Source: Rosistilla ulvae
GTDB taxonomy: Bacteria > Planctomycetota > Planctomycetia > Pirellulales > Pirellulaceae
Assembly (NCBI RefSeq): GCF_007741475.1
Contig: NZ_CP036261.1
Coordinates: forward strand, 4,837,798-4,901,797
Direction of reading: 5' to 3'
DNA length: 64,000 nucleotides
Below the pieces are notes generated by a model that ran no database searches, was not told the origin of the DNA, and saw only the letters and a list, made by a program, of their open reading frames with translations. Positions 1 through 8,656 of this stretch are shown here, piece after piece. A program made the translations under genes and the position numbers. Every line of letters starts with the position of its first letter. The first letter of the stretch is position 1.

Positions 1-1971
1 CAATGGATCGATCGCTTGTTGAGCAAACATGAGTATGGCGAACGTTGGGCCCGGCACTGGTTGGACGTCGCCGGTTACGCCGACAGCGAAGGCTACAACG
101 ATGTCGACGCGCCGCGGCCCCATGCGTGGCGATACCGCGACTATGTGATCCGCGCCTTTAATAACGACAAGCCGTTCGATCGTTTCATCCACGAACAACT
201 GGCTGGCGACGAAATGATCTCCACGCCGCTGAACAACTTAAGCGCCGAAGACGCCGAATTGCTGACCGCGACCGGATTCTTGCGGATGGCTCCCGATGGG
301 ACTGGCGGGGCAGTCGACGACGTCAACGTGGCTCGCAACGCGACGATCGCCGACACCGTCACGATCGTTTCCTCTTCGTTGCTGGCGATGACTGTCGGTT
401 GCGCCCAATGTCACGACCATCGCTACGATCCGATCTCGCACGAAGACTATTTCCGTTTCCGAGCGATCTTCGAGCCGGGATTCGATTGGCAGAAATGGCG
501 TAGCCCGCCGAAGCGTTTGGTTTCGCTGTACACCGATGCGATGCGAGCCGAGGCGGCGAAGGTGGAAGCCGAAGCCAAAAAGCTCGACGCCAAGCGAATC
601 GCCAAACAGACCGAATTCATCAACGCTACGTTCGAAAAACAACTGGAGAAGCTGCCCGAAGAGACGCACGAACTGGCTCGCGAGACTCACAAGACGCCAG
701 CAAAAAAGCGAACCGATGAACAGAAAGCTCTGATCAAAAAGTATCCCAAGCTGAACGTGACGGCCAGTTCGCTGTACCTTTACGATCGCAAGGCCTCGGA
801 CGAATTGAAGGCGATGGCGGCGGAGGCGAAGAAGGTTCGCGACAAGAAGCCGAAGCAGGAATTTGTTCGAGCGTTGACCGAGGTTCCCGGACGCGTGCCG
901 GTGACCCAACTGTTCTATCGCGGCGATCACGAGCAACCCAAGCAGGAACTACAACCGGGAGGACTGACCGTCGTTTCGATGAACGTCGACCTTCCCGAGG
1001 TCCCCGCCAACGACACCGCGTTGCCAACCACAGGGCGACGGCTGGCATTTGCCAGGCGATTGACCGATCCCAAACATCCGTTGACGGCGCGGGCCTTGGT
1101 CAACCGAATCTGGATGCATCACTTCGGCCGCGGCTTGGTCACATCCCCCAACGATTTTGGCGTCCTTGGGCAACCGCCGTCGCATCCGGAATTGCTCGAT
1201 TGGTTGGCGTCAGAGTTTATCGACAGCGGTTGGAGCCTGAAGCACATCCATCGATTGATCCTCTCTTCGACAGCATGGCAACAACAATTGCGCGTCGCCC
1301 CCGACCAGATCGCAGCCGATCCGGACAACGAACTCTACGGCGGAGCGCGTCTGTTGCGTCTCGATGCCGAAGCGATTCGGGACAGTATGTTGGCGATCGC
1401 CGACCAAATCAATTCCAAGCCGTTTGGACCGGCCATTCCAGTGATGCCCGATCCCGTCGGACGCTTCGTCATCGGAATCGAAAACAGCAGCGCTGGCCGT
1501 CCCGGTGCGGTGATCGACATGAAGGGTGAAGATCTGCGACGCAGCGTCTATGTCCAGGTCCGACGAAGCCAACCGTTGAGCGTGTTGGAAGCGTTTGATC
1601 AACCGATCATGACTCCGAATTGCGACCTGCGACGGCCTTCGACCAGTTCAACGCAGTCGCTGATGATGCTCAACAGCGATCAAGTGCTCGAATACTCACG
1701 GTTGCTTGCCGAGCGATTGCAACGCGACGCCGCTGATGATCTCGACACGCAAATCCAGCTCGCTTGGCGACTGATCTTCGCTCGCGATTGCAGCGACGAC
1801 GAACGGGCTGCCGCAAAAGATTTGGTCGCCGAACAGGCAGCTATTTTTGCGACGCAGCCGGCTTACAAGGCCGATGCAAAGAAGAAGCCTCAACGAACTC
1901 CGGACCAGGAAGCGCTGGCGACATTGTGCCAGATGTTGTTCAGCTCTAACGAATTCTTGTACGTGGACTAA
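1..1971 (+). CDS. DUF1549/DUF1553 planctomycete cytochrome-associated protein, 5' truncated by window edge
   Basis: The reading frame is open from base 1 (Q-W-I-D-R before the first possible start, a TTG at 16), so the N-terminus lies outside the window. The visible part begins in a DUF1549 (PSCyt2) segment with the WARHWLDVAGYADSEGY block. It carries a c-type haem-binding CxxCH (C129, C132, H133 counted from the TTG at 16), has a charged Lys/Glu-rich central stretch and ends in a DUF1553 (PSD1) domain with the LTARALVNRIWMHHFGRGLV block. These proteins are hugely expanded in Planctomycetes and are almost always paired with a DUF1501 gene, as here, 6 bp downstream. The biochemical role is unproven; an exported redox or sugar-handling function is usually assumed. 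The missing N-terminus probably holds the signal peptide and a PSCyt1 domain. Confidence 0.93.
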   Translation, partial: QWIDRLLSKHEYGERWARHWLDVAGYADSEGYNDVDAPRPHAWRYRDYVIRAFNNDKPFDRFIHEQLAGDEMISTPLNNLSAEDAELLTATGFLRMAPDGTGGAVDDVNVARNATIADTVTIVSSSLLAMTVGCAQCHDHRYDPISHEDYFRFRAIFEPGFDWQKWRSPPKRLVSLYTDAMRAEAAKVEAEAKKLDAKRIAKQTEFINATFEKQLEKLPEETHELARETHKTPAKKRTDEQKALIKKYPKLNVTASSLYLYDRKASDELKAMAAEAKKVRDKKPKQEFVRALTEVPGRVPVTQLFYRGDHEQPKQELQPGGLTVVSMNVDLPEVPANDTALPTTGRRLAFARRLTDPKHPLTARALVNRIWMHHFGRGLVTSPNDFGVLGQPPSHPELLDWLASEFIDSGWSLKHIHRLILSSTAWQQQLRVAPDQIAADPDNELYGGARLLRLDAEAIRDSMLAIADQINSKPFGPAIPVMPDPVGRFVIGIENSSAGRPGAVIDMKGEDLRRSVYVQVRRSQPLSVLEAFDQPIMTPNCDLRRPSTSSTQSLMMLNSDQVLEYSRLLAERLQRDAADDLDTQIQLAWRLIFARDCSDDERAAAKDLVAEQAAIFATQPAYKADAKKKPQRTPDQEALATLCQMLFSSNEFLYVD

Positions 1972-1977
1972 GACGCA

Positions 1978-3432
1978 ATGACGAACCTACCAAATATCGA
2001 TAGCGTATCGGCACGCCGACACTTCATGGCCTCAAGCGCGATGAGCGTTGGATCGTTGGCGATGGCATGGATGAACCAACAGGAAGCCAAGGCGAATCCA
2101 CAGCAACCGAACCTGGAACCGCTATCCTTCGACACGCTCCCCAAGCAACCGCACCATCCGCCCAAAGCCAAGGCGATGATTTCGTTGTGGATGCAGGGCG
2201 GGCCCAGCCACCACGACATGTTCGATCCGAAGCCGGAGATGGTCAAACATGACGGTGAAGATTTCCCCGACGAGATCAAATACGACGACGCGGCCAACGC
2301 AAGTTCCAAGATCTTTGCTTCGCCATGGAAATTCTCGCCGAAGGGCGAATGTGGGATGGAATTGTCGGAACTGATCCCGCACACCGGGTCGATCGCCGAC
2401 GAAATCTGCCTGATCCGGTCGACCAAAACCGGCGTCAACAACCACGGCCAATCGATCCGCGCTCTGCAGACCGGCCGAATCACCGCCGGCCGGCCTTCGC
2501 TTGGCAGCTGGCTGACCTACGGACTGGGGAGCGAAGCGGATAACCTTCCCTCGTTTTTGGCGTTGATCGATCCAGGCCAACTGCCCGTCCAAGGCGTGGA
2601 AAACTGGTCCAACGGCTGGCTGCCATCGGTCTATCAAGGAACTGTGATCCGGCCGACCGAACCACGAATCCTCGACCTGACTCCGCCAGCTCACCTTAAA
2701 GGAAAAGCTCAAGCGCGAGCGCTCGAATTTCTGGAGCAATTGAACGAACAGCACCGCGCCCAGCGGCCGGGGCAACACGATCTGCAAGCTCGGATCGCCA
2801 GTTACCAATTGGCGGCGAAGATGCAAGTTGCCGCGACCGATGCGATGGACCTGAGTCAAGAGAGCCGGGCGACTCAGGAAATGTATGGGATGCACGAAAA
2901 GGAGACCGCCGATTACGGCAGCCGTTGCCTGATCGCTCGTCGGTTGATCGAACGGGGCGTCCGTTTCGTGCAGGTCTACACCGCGAACCAATTGTGGGAC
3001 AGCCACGGCGGCATCATCAAGGGTCTTCCGGCAGCGTGCCGCAAGGTCGATCGACCGAGTGCCGCGTTGGTGCGGGATCTGAAACAGCGCGGGCTGCTCG
3101 ATTCGACAGTCGTCCACTGGGGCGGTGAGATGGGCCGCTTACCTGTCGTGCAAAACGATGCCGGTCGCGCGAAATACGGTCGCGATCACAACACCCACGG
3201 ATTCAGCATGTGGGTCGCCGGCGGCGGCTTTAAAGCTGGACACGTGCACGGCAAGACCGATGAGTGGGGTCACAAAGCGATCGAAGATGTCGTCAACCAC
3301 TTCGACTACCACGCCACGCTGCTGCATCTGTTTGGCCTAGACCACGAACAGTTGACGTTCCATCGCGCCAACCGCGACCAAACGCTCACCGACGGCCAAC
3401 CGGGGCAAGTGATCCCGGGACTGTTGGCTTAA
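1978..3432 (+). CDS. DUF1501 domain protein (Tat-exported sulfatase-fold family)
   Basis: 484 aa. The N-terminus has a twin-arginine-like signal (SARRHFMASSAMSVGSLAMA), pointing to export of a folded protein. The body carries DUF1501 hallmarks: WMQGGPSHHDMFDPKP near residue 65, the NHGQS block, and near the C-terminus GRDHNTHGFSMWVAGGG. DUF1501 belongs to the alkaline phosphatase/sulfatase-like fold, but individual members are largely uncharacterised. It follows the DUF1553 gene by 6 bp, so the two are almost certainly co-transcribed; this pair is a standard planctomycete module. A second, decayed copy of its last ~33 codons lies 0.9 kb downstream. The ATG start is the first in frame after the upstream stop. 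Confidence 0.93.
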   Translation: MTNLPNIDSVSARRHFMASSAMSVGSLAMAWMNQQEAKANPQQPNLEPLSFDTLPKQPHHPPKAKAMISLWMQGGPSHHDMFDPKPEMVKHDGEDFPDEIKYDDAANASSKIFASPWKFSPKGECGMELSELIPHTGSIADEICLIRSTKTGVNNHGQSIRALQTGRITAGRPSLGSWLTYGLGSEADNLPSFLALIDPGQLPVQGVENWSNGWLPSVYQGTVIRPTEPRILDLTPPAHLKGKAQARALEFLEQLNEQHRAQRPGQHDLQARIASYQLAAKMQVAATDAMDLSQESRATQEMYGMHEKETADYGSRCLIARRLIERGVRFVQVYTANQLWDSHGGIIKGLPAACRKVDRPSAALVRDLKQRGLLDSTVVHWGGEMGRLPVVQNDAGRAKYGRDHNTHGFSMWVAGGGFKAGHVHGKTDEWGHKAIEDVVNHFDYHATLLHLFGLDHEQLTFHRANRDQTLTDGQPGQVIPGLLA

Positions 3433-3480
3433 GCACGTCGTATCATATTTTCTCGTTTCAGCGCGAGCGTACCCCGCCGC

Positions 3481-3654
3481 GCGTCCTTCCCAAAGGCGTG
3501 GCGATGTCCACCCAGTGAAACTGCTTGCTGAAAAGCCACCAGTTCCATGGCATTCAACTGGCACGTAGTCTCGACATTCCCCGTGCTTTGGCTTCTTGTT
3601 TTGCACTGTGTTTCATTCGATAACAATGACAAAACTGCCTGTCCCCCAGTTTCC
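3481..3654. repeat. Intergenic repeat unit, copy 1
   Basis: Direct repeat with 3793-3955. Shared blocks include CAGTGAAACTGCTTGCTG, AAAAGCCACCAGTTCCATGG, GTGCTTTGGCTTCT and GTTTCATTCGATAACAAT, followed by AAAACTGCCTGTCCCC. The copies differ by scattered substitutions and small indels, so the duplication is not recent. The GCCTGTCCCC end is reminiscent of REP-like palindromic repeats, but no transposase is present; that link is inference. Confidence 0.75.
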
Positions 3655-3792
3655 GCTGGAGTGAAGGCTTCAGCCGACCGCGCGAATCGTTTCGATGAAG
3701 GCCCAAAAAAATTGGGGACAGGCATACTTTGGCCGGGCGTCACGATTGAGGGACAGCCACATTTTGCCAGGCCTCTCGGGTTGTCCCCTTCT

Positions 3793-3955
3793 GCGTCCTT
3801 GGCGATCTCCACACAGTGAAACTGCTTGCTGAAAAGCCACCAGTTCCATGGCTTTCAACAGTAACGCAGTCTCGGCATTCCCGTGCTTTGGCTTCTAGCT
3901 TTGCATTGTGTTTCATTCGATAACAATAACAAAACTGCCTGTCCCCAAATTTCCC
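3793..3955. repeat. Intergenic repeat unit, copy 2
   Basis: Same orientation as copy 1 at 3481-3654. It ends in GCCTGTCCCCAAAT (3937-3950), which forms an inverted pair with ATTGGGGACAGGC at 3711-3723. The pair brackets ~240 bp. Confidence 0.75.
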
Positions 3956-4260
3956 AAATTTCCCCCAGAGTATGGCTGTCCCCAAATTGATTCCCAAATT
4001 GATTGTTAGCCGCTTTCATCATTGGCCTTATCGATTAACGGAAGCCGCCTAACTGCGATGCGGCGCTCGGTTACTGTCACTGTTGCTCCGACTGTCAGAT
4101 CGGCTGCAGCCCCCGCGACGACAGCGACGATGATCGATTGGACACAGGCACGATCGATCTACTAGTCGGTTCGGACCATCCACGATGGTGCTTGACCAAC
4201 GTTTTCGACAACGTGGGCAAGTTTGGATGCCCACGACTGCCCATCCACAGGGGCTGTTGC

Positions 4261-4361
4261 TTGGCCTGGATCACGAACAGCTGACGTTCCATCGCGCCAA
4301 CCGCGACCAAACGCTCACCGACGGCCAGCCGGGCCAAGTTATTCCGGGCCTGTTGGCTTAA
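4261..4361 (+). pseudogene. Decayed 3' end of a second DUF1501 gene
   Basis: These ~100 bp match 3332-3432, the last 33 codons of the intact DUF1501 gene, with eight base differences. All eight are synonymous, so the encoded tail (GLDHEQLTFHRANRDQ ... VIPGLLA, stop) is identical. No DUF1501-like sequence is visible immediately upstream, so only the tail survives. Its stop TAA (4359-4361) overlaps, through the palindrome TTAA, the stop of the convergent PQQ gene. Synonymous-only divergence implies this is the end of a separate once-functional homologue rather than a fresh duplication. Confidence 0.85.
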
Positions 4362-5641
4362 GCGCCGTCGGGATTCGTCGACGGCTTGGCGGGCAAGCGG
4401 GCACAAACGATCTTGCCTGCGGCGTTGCGGCCATAGATGTGGCCGCCCGCCAGTACCGGAACCGTCCAACATCGCCCTTCGAGAAAGGGGGAACTCGCCA
4501 GCTGACGGTATTCCTCGGGGTTGGCTTCTGCCAAAACCAACCTCCCATCGTCAGCAAGGATGACCAGCTTGCCATCGGCGATCATCAACGATCCGCATCC
4601 GAACCCGCGCTCGCGCCACGCGACCTCGCCGGTTTCCAGATTCATGCAGACCAAATGGACGACGCGGCCTAGGTTCGAATTGCCGTCGATACCATAGAGG
4701 AAGCCGTCGTAGAGGATGCAGTTGTTGAAGTGGTTCCGCATCGATCGATTTTCGTAGATCAAATCGAGGCCATCCTCTTGCAGCTGGAACATACCACATC
4801 CAACCTGATATCCGGTCGAGATGAAGACCTTATCGCCAGCCAAGATCGGCGTCGTTGAATTGGTACCAAACGGGGACTTCCAGGGAAACGAAGCGATCTC
4901 CGATCCGTCGGTAGCATCGGTAACCCGGACCGCATCGCAGTCGAGCGTCGCTAACAAACCCGAACGCTCACCGGCGAAGCGGGCAACCGAACCATAACCC
5001 GCCCGATGCGGTTCGCTCTGCCAGTTCTTCTCACCGGTCAGCTTGTGGTACGAAACGACGCGGCCGGCTTCGAAAACAACGGCATCGTCGACCACGCGTG
5101 CCGAGCTATTAAATCCCCATTCGGGCATCGGGATCTCGAGATCGACTTGCAAATCCTTCTGCCAAACGATCTCCCCGTTAGCAGCGCGAAAACAGAACAG
5201 CTGGCCCTGCTTGCCGAGCGTATAGACGAGATCGCCATCGATCGTCGGCGTGCTGCCCGGACCGCCTTCATAGAGGTTGTCGACCAATTCGCAGGCGTAG
5301 CGATGCGTCCAAAGCGTTTTCCCGGTGGCGGCATCCAAACAGTAGACAAACTCTTCGCCATCGACATGCCCCATCGAAAACAATCTTCCGTCGGCGATGG
5401 AGATCGAACTGAAACCGATTCCTAACTGACCGGTCCAGGCGACTTCCAGACCGGCGGCAGGCCATTCTTCCGACCAGTTCGCTTCGATCGAAATCCCATC
5501 GTAGTTAGGTCCCATCCAACAGGGCCAATTACTGACGCTGCCAGCGGCCGATGGCGTGGGAGTTGCGATGACCGGATCGCTTGCGTCACAAGCGGGCAGA
5601 ACGGTCAACAAACACAAACAGCTGAAGAGGGGCTTGAGCAT
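4358..5641 (-). CDS. PQQ-like beta-propeller lipoprotein
   Basis: 427 aa. N-terminal hydrophobic segment followed by a lipobox-like LPAC (about residue 18), so probably a lipoprotein. The body shows recurrent propeller blade motifs of the PQQ/BamB type: AATGKTLWTHRY, ANGEIVWQKDL, LTGEKNWQSE, LETGEVAWRERG. Such proteins are common in planctomycetes as periplasmic or outer-membrane scaffolds, or as predicted alcohol/sugar dehydrogenase-like proteins. I see no residues that prove PQQ binding. It is transcribed towards the DUF1501 remnant, and the two stop codons overlap. Confidence 0.85.
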   Translation of the reverse strand: MLKPLFSCLCLLTVLPACDASDPVIATPTPSAAGSVSNWPCWMGPNYDGISIEANWSEEWPAAGLEVAWTGQLGIGFSSISIADGRLFSMGHVDGEEFVYCLDAATGKTLWTHRYACELVDNLYEGGPGSTPTIDGDLVYTLGKQGQLFCFRAANGEIVWQKDLQVDLEIPMPEWGFNSSARVVDDAVVFEAGRVVSYHKLTGEKNWQSEPHRAGYGSVARFAGERSGLLATLDCDAVRVTDATDGSEIASFPWKSPFGTNSTTPILAGDKVFISTGYQVGCGMFQLQEDGLDLIYENRSMRNHFNNCILYDGFLYGIDGNSNLGRVVHLVCMNLETGEVAWRERGFGCGSLMIADGKLVILADDGRLVLAEANPEEYRQLASSPFLEGRCWTVPVLAGGHIYGRNAAGKIVCARLPAKPSTNPDGA

Positions 5642-5780
5642 GACGCTTCGCTTAACGAGTGAGGTCGACGTGAACGAGGGTGCCGACCATTGTAGAGTGG
5701 CCGAATCCCAACGTCAGCGCACCGGCAAACGATCATTGCCTGGATATTTCGACAGCCGGCCATGATCAACCGCGGGTCGT

Positions 5781-6482
5781 TCAAAGCTGTTGCACACTCT
5801 GCCCGGTCCGGATCCGAGCCTCCACAACCATCCGAACCAACGCAGCGACCGAATCGGTGTGCATCTTTTCGTAGATTCGTTTGCGCCGATTCTCCACCGT
5901 ACGGATACTGACATCCAAGCGTTTGGCGACCACTTTGTTGGTAACCCCTTCGATAATCAGCTCTAAGACTTGCATTTCATTGGCCGAAAGAGTCGCCAAC
6001 CTTTTGAAGACCTCAAGCGTTTTAACGTCCTGTTGGCGATGCATCCTATCGAACCGCAGCGCCGACTGGATCGCTTCGATCAATTCATGATCGCGATAAG
6101 GTTTTTCGATCAACGTGACAGCATGATTTTGGATCGCTCGCACCGCAAGCGAGGCATCGGCCACCGCAGCCGTAATAATCAACGGCAACGAAACCGGCGT
6201 TTTTGCAAGCCGCGATTGCAGTTCGAGCCCCGCCAACCCCGAAGGCGTCCGAATGTCGGTAATCAAGCAACCGGGCGAACCATCGTACGCCTTCAAAAAC
6301 GCTTCCCCCGACGAAAAGGCACGCAATGCCAGTCCCATCGCATCCAACAATTCCTGCAGCGATTTACGAACGTTCAGATCGTCGTCGACCAAATAGACCG
6401 TTGGAGTGTCGATCCGTATGATAGGTTGGAATCGTGAATCCTCGTCGCTTGGAGCGTTTGAATACCCATTCACACAAACCAC
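5781..6482 (-). CDS. FixJ/NarL-type response regulator
   Basis: 233 aa from a GTG start. The receiver domain (about 27-140) has the acidic cluster VDDD, the phospho-acceptor Asp in CLITDIRTP (D76) and the conserved Lys in LIEKPY. The C-terminal LuxR-type helix-turn-helix (LSANEMQVLELIIEGVTNK ... SIRTVENRRKRIYEKM) binds DNA. The arrangement matches FixJ-family regulators, which usually pair with a PAS histidine kinase; none is adjacent. FixJ proteins usually begin close to TVYLVDDD, so the first ~25 residues are uncertain, although no ATG lies between. Confidence 0.88.
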   Translation of the reverse strand: MVCVNGYSNAPSDEDSRFQPIIRIDTPTVYLVDDDLNVRKSLQELLDAMGLALRAFSSGEAFLKAYDGSPGCLITDIRTPSGLAGLELQSRLAKTPVSLPLIITAAVADASLAVRAIQNHAVTLIEKPYRDHELIEAIQSALRFDRMHRQQDVKTLEVFKRLATLSANEMQVLELIIEGVTNKVVAKRLDVSIRTVENRRKRIYEKMHTDSVAALVRMVVEARIRTGQSVQQL

Positions 6483-6504
6483 CTACTGCCGTTCGTTGAC
6501 CGCC

Positions 6505-6534
6505 AAAAGAAAAAGGCTCTCACCGCGAAGCCTT
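6505..6534 (-). terminator. Putative rho-independent terminator, minus strand
   Basis: Read on the minus strand: AAGGCT, a 10-nt loop, AGCCTT, then TTTCTTTT. It lies ~380 bp downstream of the lipoprotein gene ending at 6916 and just upstream of the FixJ-type gene. It would insulate the latter from read-through. Confidence 0.6.
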
Positions 6535-6915
6535 CGTCAACGAAACAGTAAACCGATCGAAACGACGCTCCCGAAAAGAGCGGCAAACAGGATCCTGCGC
6601 AGACACAGGACGCGTCGAAAGTCGCGATTCGCCCCACATCATGAGGATTCTGTTAAACCACACGACATTAAATCGGATGTCGCCACAGAAAGCAAACTTT
6701 TCTTTCAAAGTCTTGCGTAGAACGTTCACGCGGCGCAAGCGAAACGAGCGTCGACAACACAACGTTGGAATCGAGGAAACGCCGTGAGACGCAACACATT
6801 CATTCACAATGCGAATTGTGATCGCAAATCGCGCACTATTTGAGAAACCGATATCTACATCGATGCCTCAAAACGCATCTCCCACCAAGGGATACCGGGG
6901 ACGCTAGCCGACGTC
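6535..6915. other. Intergenic region, no gene recognised
   Basis: A minus-strand ORF of 95 codons runs here (6520-6807) but has no recognisable domain and no convincing ribosome-binding site, and its stop falls inside the terminator stem. A long 3' UTR or small RNA ending at 6505 is possible but unsupported. Confidence 0.4.
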
Positions 6916-7755
6916 TCAGTTAGAGATCGATTTAATCGATGGGGGCTGCGTCAAGCGAAGAACCAACGCGACCACGTCTCGAACTTCATCGACACGTTCT
7001 CCCATCAGCATCTTTTCACCGATTCCACATGGCGTTGCCGTGGGGGAAATCAAAACCGCATTGCCAACTTCCAATGGAACTTCGATTGCAAGATGATCTA
7101 ACGCGTGCACATCGCGGCGAGATTCCAACCGCAACGCTTGCTCATTGCTGATCCACGCCTGCTTCATATCGCCCGCTTTGTATTCGGGAACCAGCCGTAA
7201 GATAATCTCCCCATGATCGCCGCGCCGTGTTTCCATCGAAAACTGGAACAACGGATCGTTCAATCGTCGCCCGGTGAGACTGTCCCCTTTCTTAACTAAA
7301 AGAGAAACCTCGCCCCGCATCTGCGAACGGACTGGCAATTCGTAGCGCATCGCGGTCCGACAGAACACGCGTCTGCCGCCATGCGCGACTTCCGACAAAA
7401 GATTCGCTTGCTCGAGAAATTGCAACGATTCTTGTTTTGCCCCCGCATTCAATTCCTCGGCAACCAACGCGGGCATGGGCCCCGCAATCCGCCCGGCTCG
7501 CAATCCGTTGGCCGCCAATTGTCGTCGTAGATCGTCCGACAGAACTTGTTCATCCACATCGTTCCACAATCGCCAATCGACCTGGTCGTCGCGAATTGGC
7601 AGCGAAACAAATCCGATGTCGATGACGGCAGCGCTGGGGGAAGGGCGCGGTGTCGCCAACGCAGCGACCGAGTCATTCGCCTCTTTCCAATTCGCGCAAC
7701 CAGGAACCAGCCCGATCGATGGAAGCGTTAGAAGCAGCAGGATTGCCCGGTTCAT
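6916..7755 (-). CDS. Hypothetical lipoprotein
   Basis: 279 aa. Signal peptide followed by a lipobox-like VPGC (Cys at about residue 19), so probably membrane-anchored on the periplasmic side. The rest is soluble, with no family that I recognise; the text resembles planctomycete-only lipoproteins. It follows the LolD/LolE-type ABC genes on the same strand after a 109-bp gap, which could suggest co-expression with lipoprotein or envelope handling, but this is inference. Confidence 0.72.
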   Translation of the reverse strand: MNRAILLLLTLPSIGLVPGCANWKEANDSVAALATPRPSPSAAVIDIGFVSLPIRDDQVDWRLWNDVDEQVLSDDLRRQLAANGLRAGRIAGPMPALVAEELNAGAKQESLQFLEQANLLSEVAHGGRRVFCRTAMRYELPVRSQMRGEVSLLVKKGDSLTGRRLNDPLFQFSMETRRGDHGEIILRLVPEYKAGDMKQAWISNEQALRLESRRDVHALDHLAIEVPLEVGNAVLISPTATPCGIGEKMLMGERVDEVRDVVALVLRLTQPPSIKSISN

Positions 7756-7864
7756 ATAGAAGCTTTGTTTTCATCCGGCCACGGAATTTATCTTCGCGGC
7801 GAACTCTATATTCGATGGCTGGTAACGCGCTGAAACGCAGTTCAAGCGGCGTTTACGGCAACGA

Positions 7865-8656
7865 TCAATGAACCACACGCAACGCGTCGTCCTGTTCGAC
7901 GACTAAACCGTTTTCCAAACGGACCGCTCGATCTGCCTGTCGGGCGATCGCATCGTCATGGGTGATCATCACGATTGTTAAGCGATTGTCTTCGTTCAAT
8001 TTTTGCAGCAGTTCCAGAATCCCATGGCCGGTGCTGCTGTCCAAATTCCCGGTTGGTTCATCGGCCAAAAGCAACGTCGGATTGTTCATCAAAGCGCGAG
8101 CAATCGCTGCGCGTTGCATCTCGCCGCCACTCATTTCGCTCGGCCGATGATGACGTCGGTGCGTCAGACCGACCATTTCCAACAACTGCTCGGCACGTTC
8201 TTGCGCTGTCTTGCGAACGCCCAGAAACGAAAACAGACGTCGAGCGATCATGGTCGGAACCATCACGTTTTCCAACGCGGTCAGTTCGGGCAGAAGATGA
8301 TAGAACTGGAAGATCATCCCGATCTGATGATTTCGGTAATAATCGCGTTGCCGCGCCGAAGCGTTATCGATCCGAGCGCCGTTGAACGACACCTCCCCTT
8401 GGTCGGGGTGATCCAGCGTCGCCATCAAATGCATCAGCGTGCTTTTGCCGCTGCCGCTACGGCCGACCAACGACGTCATGCTACCGACTTCGATATCGAA
8501 ATCGACGCCCCGCAGCACGGGAACTTCGATGCGATTCTTGTGATAACTTTTGACCAAACCGCGAACCGACATGATCGGTTCGCCCTCTGGTGCCACACCT
8601 TGGGCAAACGCTGACGATTCGGTTTTGATGACTTGGTTCATAATTGGATTACTCAT
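7865..8656 (-). CDS. ABC transporter ATP-binding protein, LolD/MacB type
   Basis: 263 aa ATPase. Walker A GRSGSGKST, signature LSGGEMQRAAIARAL, Walker B LLLADEPTGNLDSS and switch His in VMITHDD are all intact. The class is that of LolD, MacB and FtsE-like exporters, which energise lipoprotein release or efflux through an FtsX-fold permease. Its ATG lies inside the end of the permease gene (ATGAGTAA overlap, 8 nt), so translation is coupled. A ~28-residue N-terminal extension precedes the ATPase core. Confidence 0.92.
   Translation of the reverse strand: MSNPIMNQVIKTESSAFAQGVAPEGEPIMSVRGLVKSYHKNRIEVPVLRGVDFDIEVGSMTSLVGRSGSGKSTLMHLMATLDHPDQGEVSFNGARIDNASARQRDYYRNHQIGMIFQFYHLLPELTALENVMVPTMIARRLFSFLGVRKTAQERAEQLLEMVGLTHRRHHRPSEMSGGEMQRAAIARALMNNPTLLLADEPTGNLDSSTGHGILELLQKLNEDNRLTIVMITHDDAIARQADRAVRLENGLVVEQDDALRVVH

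Larger units (their letters stand above)
3433..4260. other. Non-coding scar between DUF1501 gene and its decayed tail copy
   Basis: About 830 bp without a credible gene. It holds two diverged copies of a ~165-bp unit (listed separately) and GCCTGTCCCC-type motifs in both orientations (for example 3711-3723 inverted relative to 3937-3950). Short ORFs here have no recognisable domain and look like translated repeat. Nothing else is recognised from about 4010 to 4250. Confidence 0.6.

Noticed and set aside
3429-3997. Overlapping minus-strand ORFs of 127, 62 and 85 codons in the scar
   Set aside because: They are translations of the intergenic repeat; the repeated peptides appear in different frames in the two copies.
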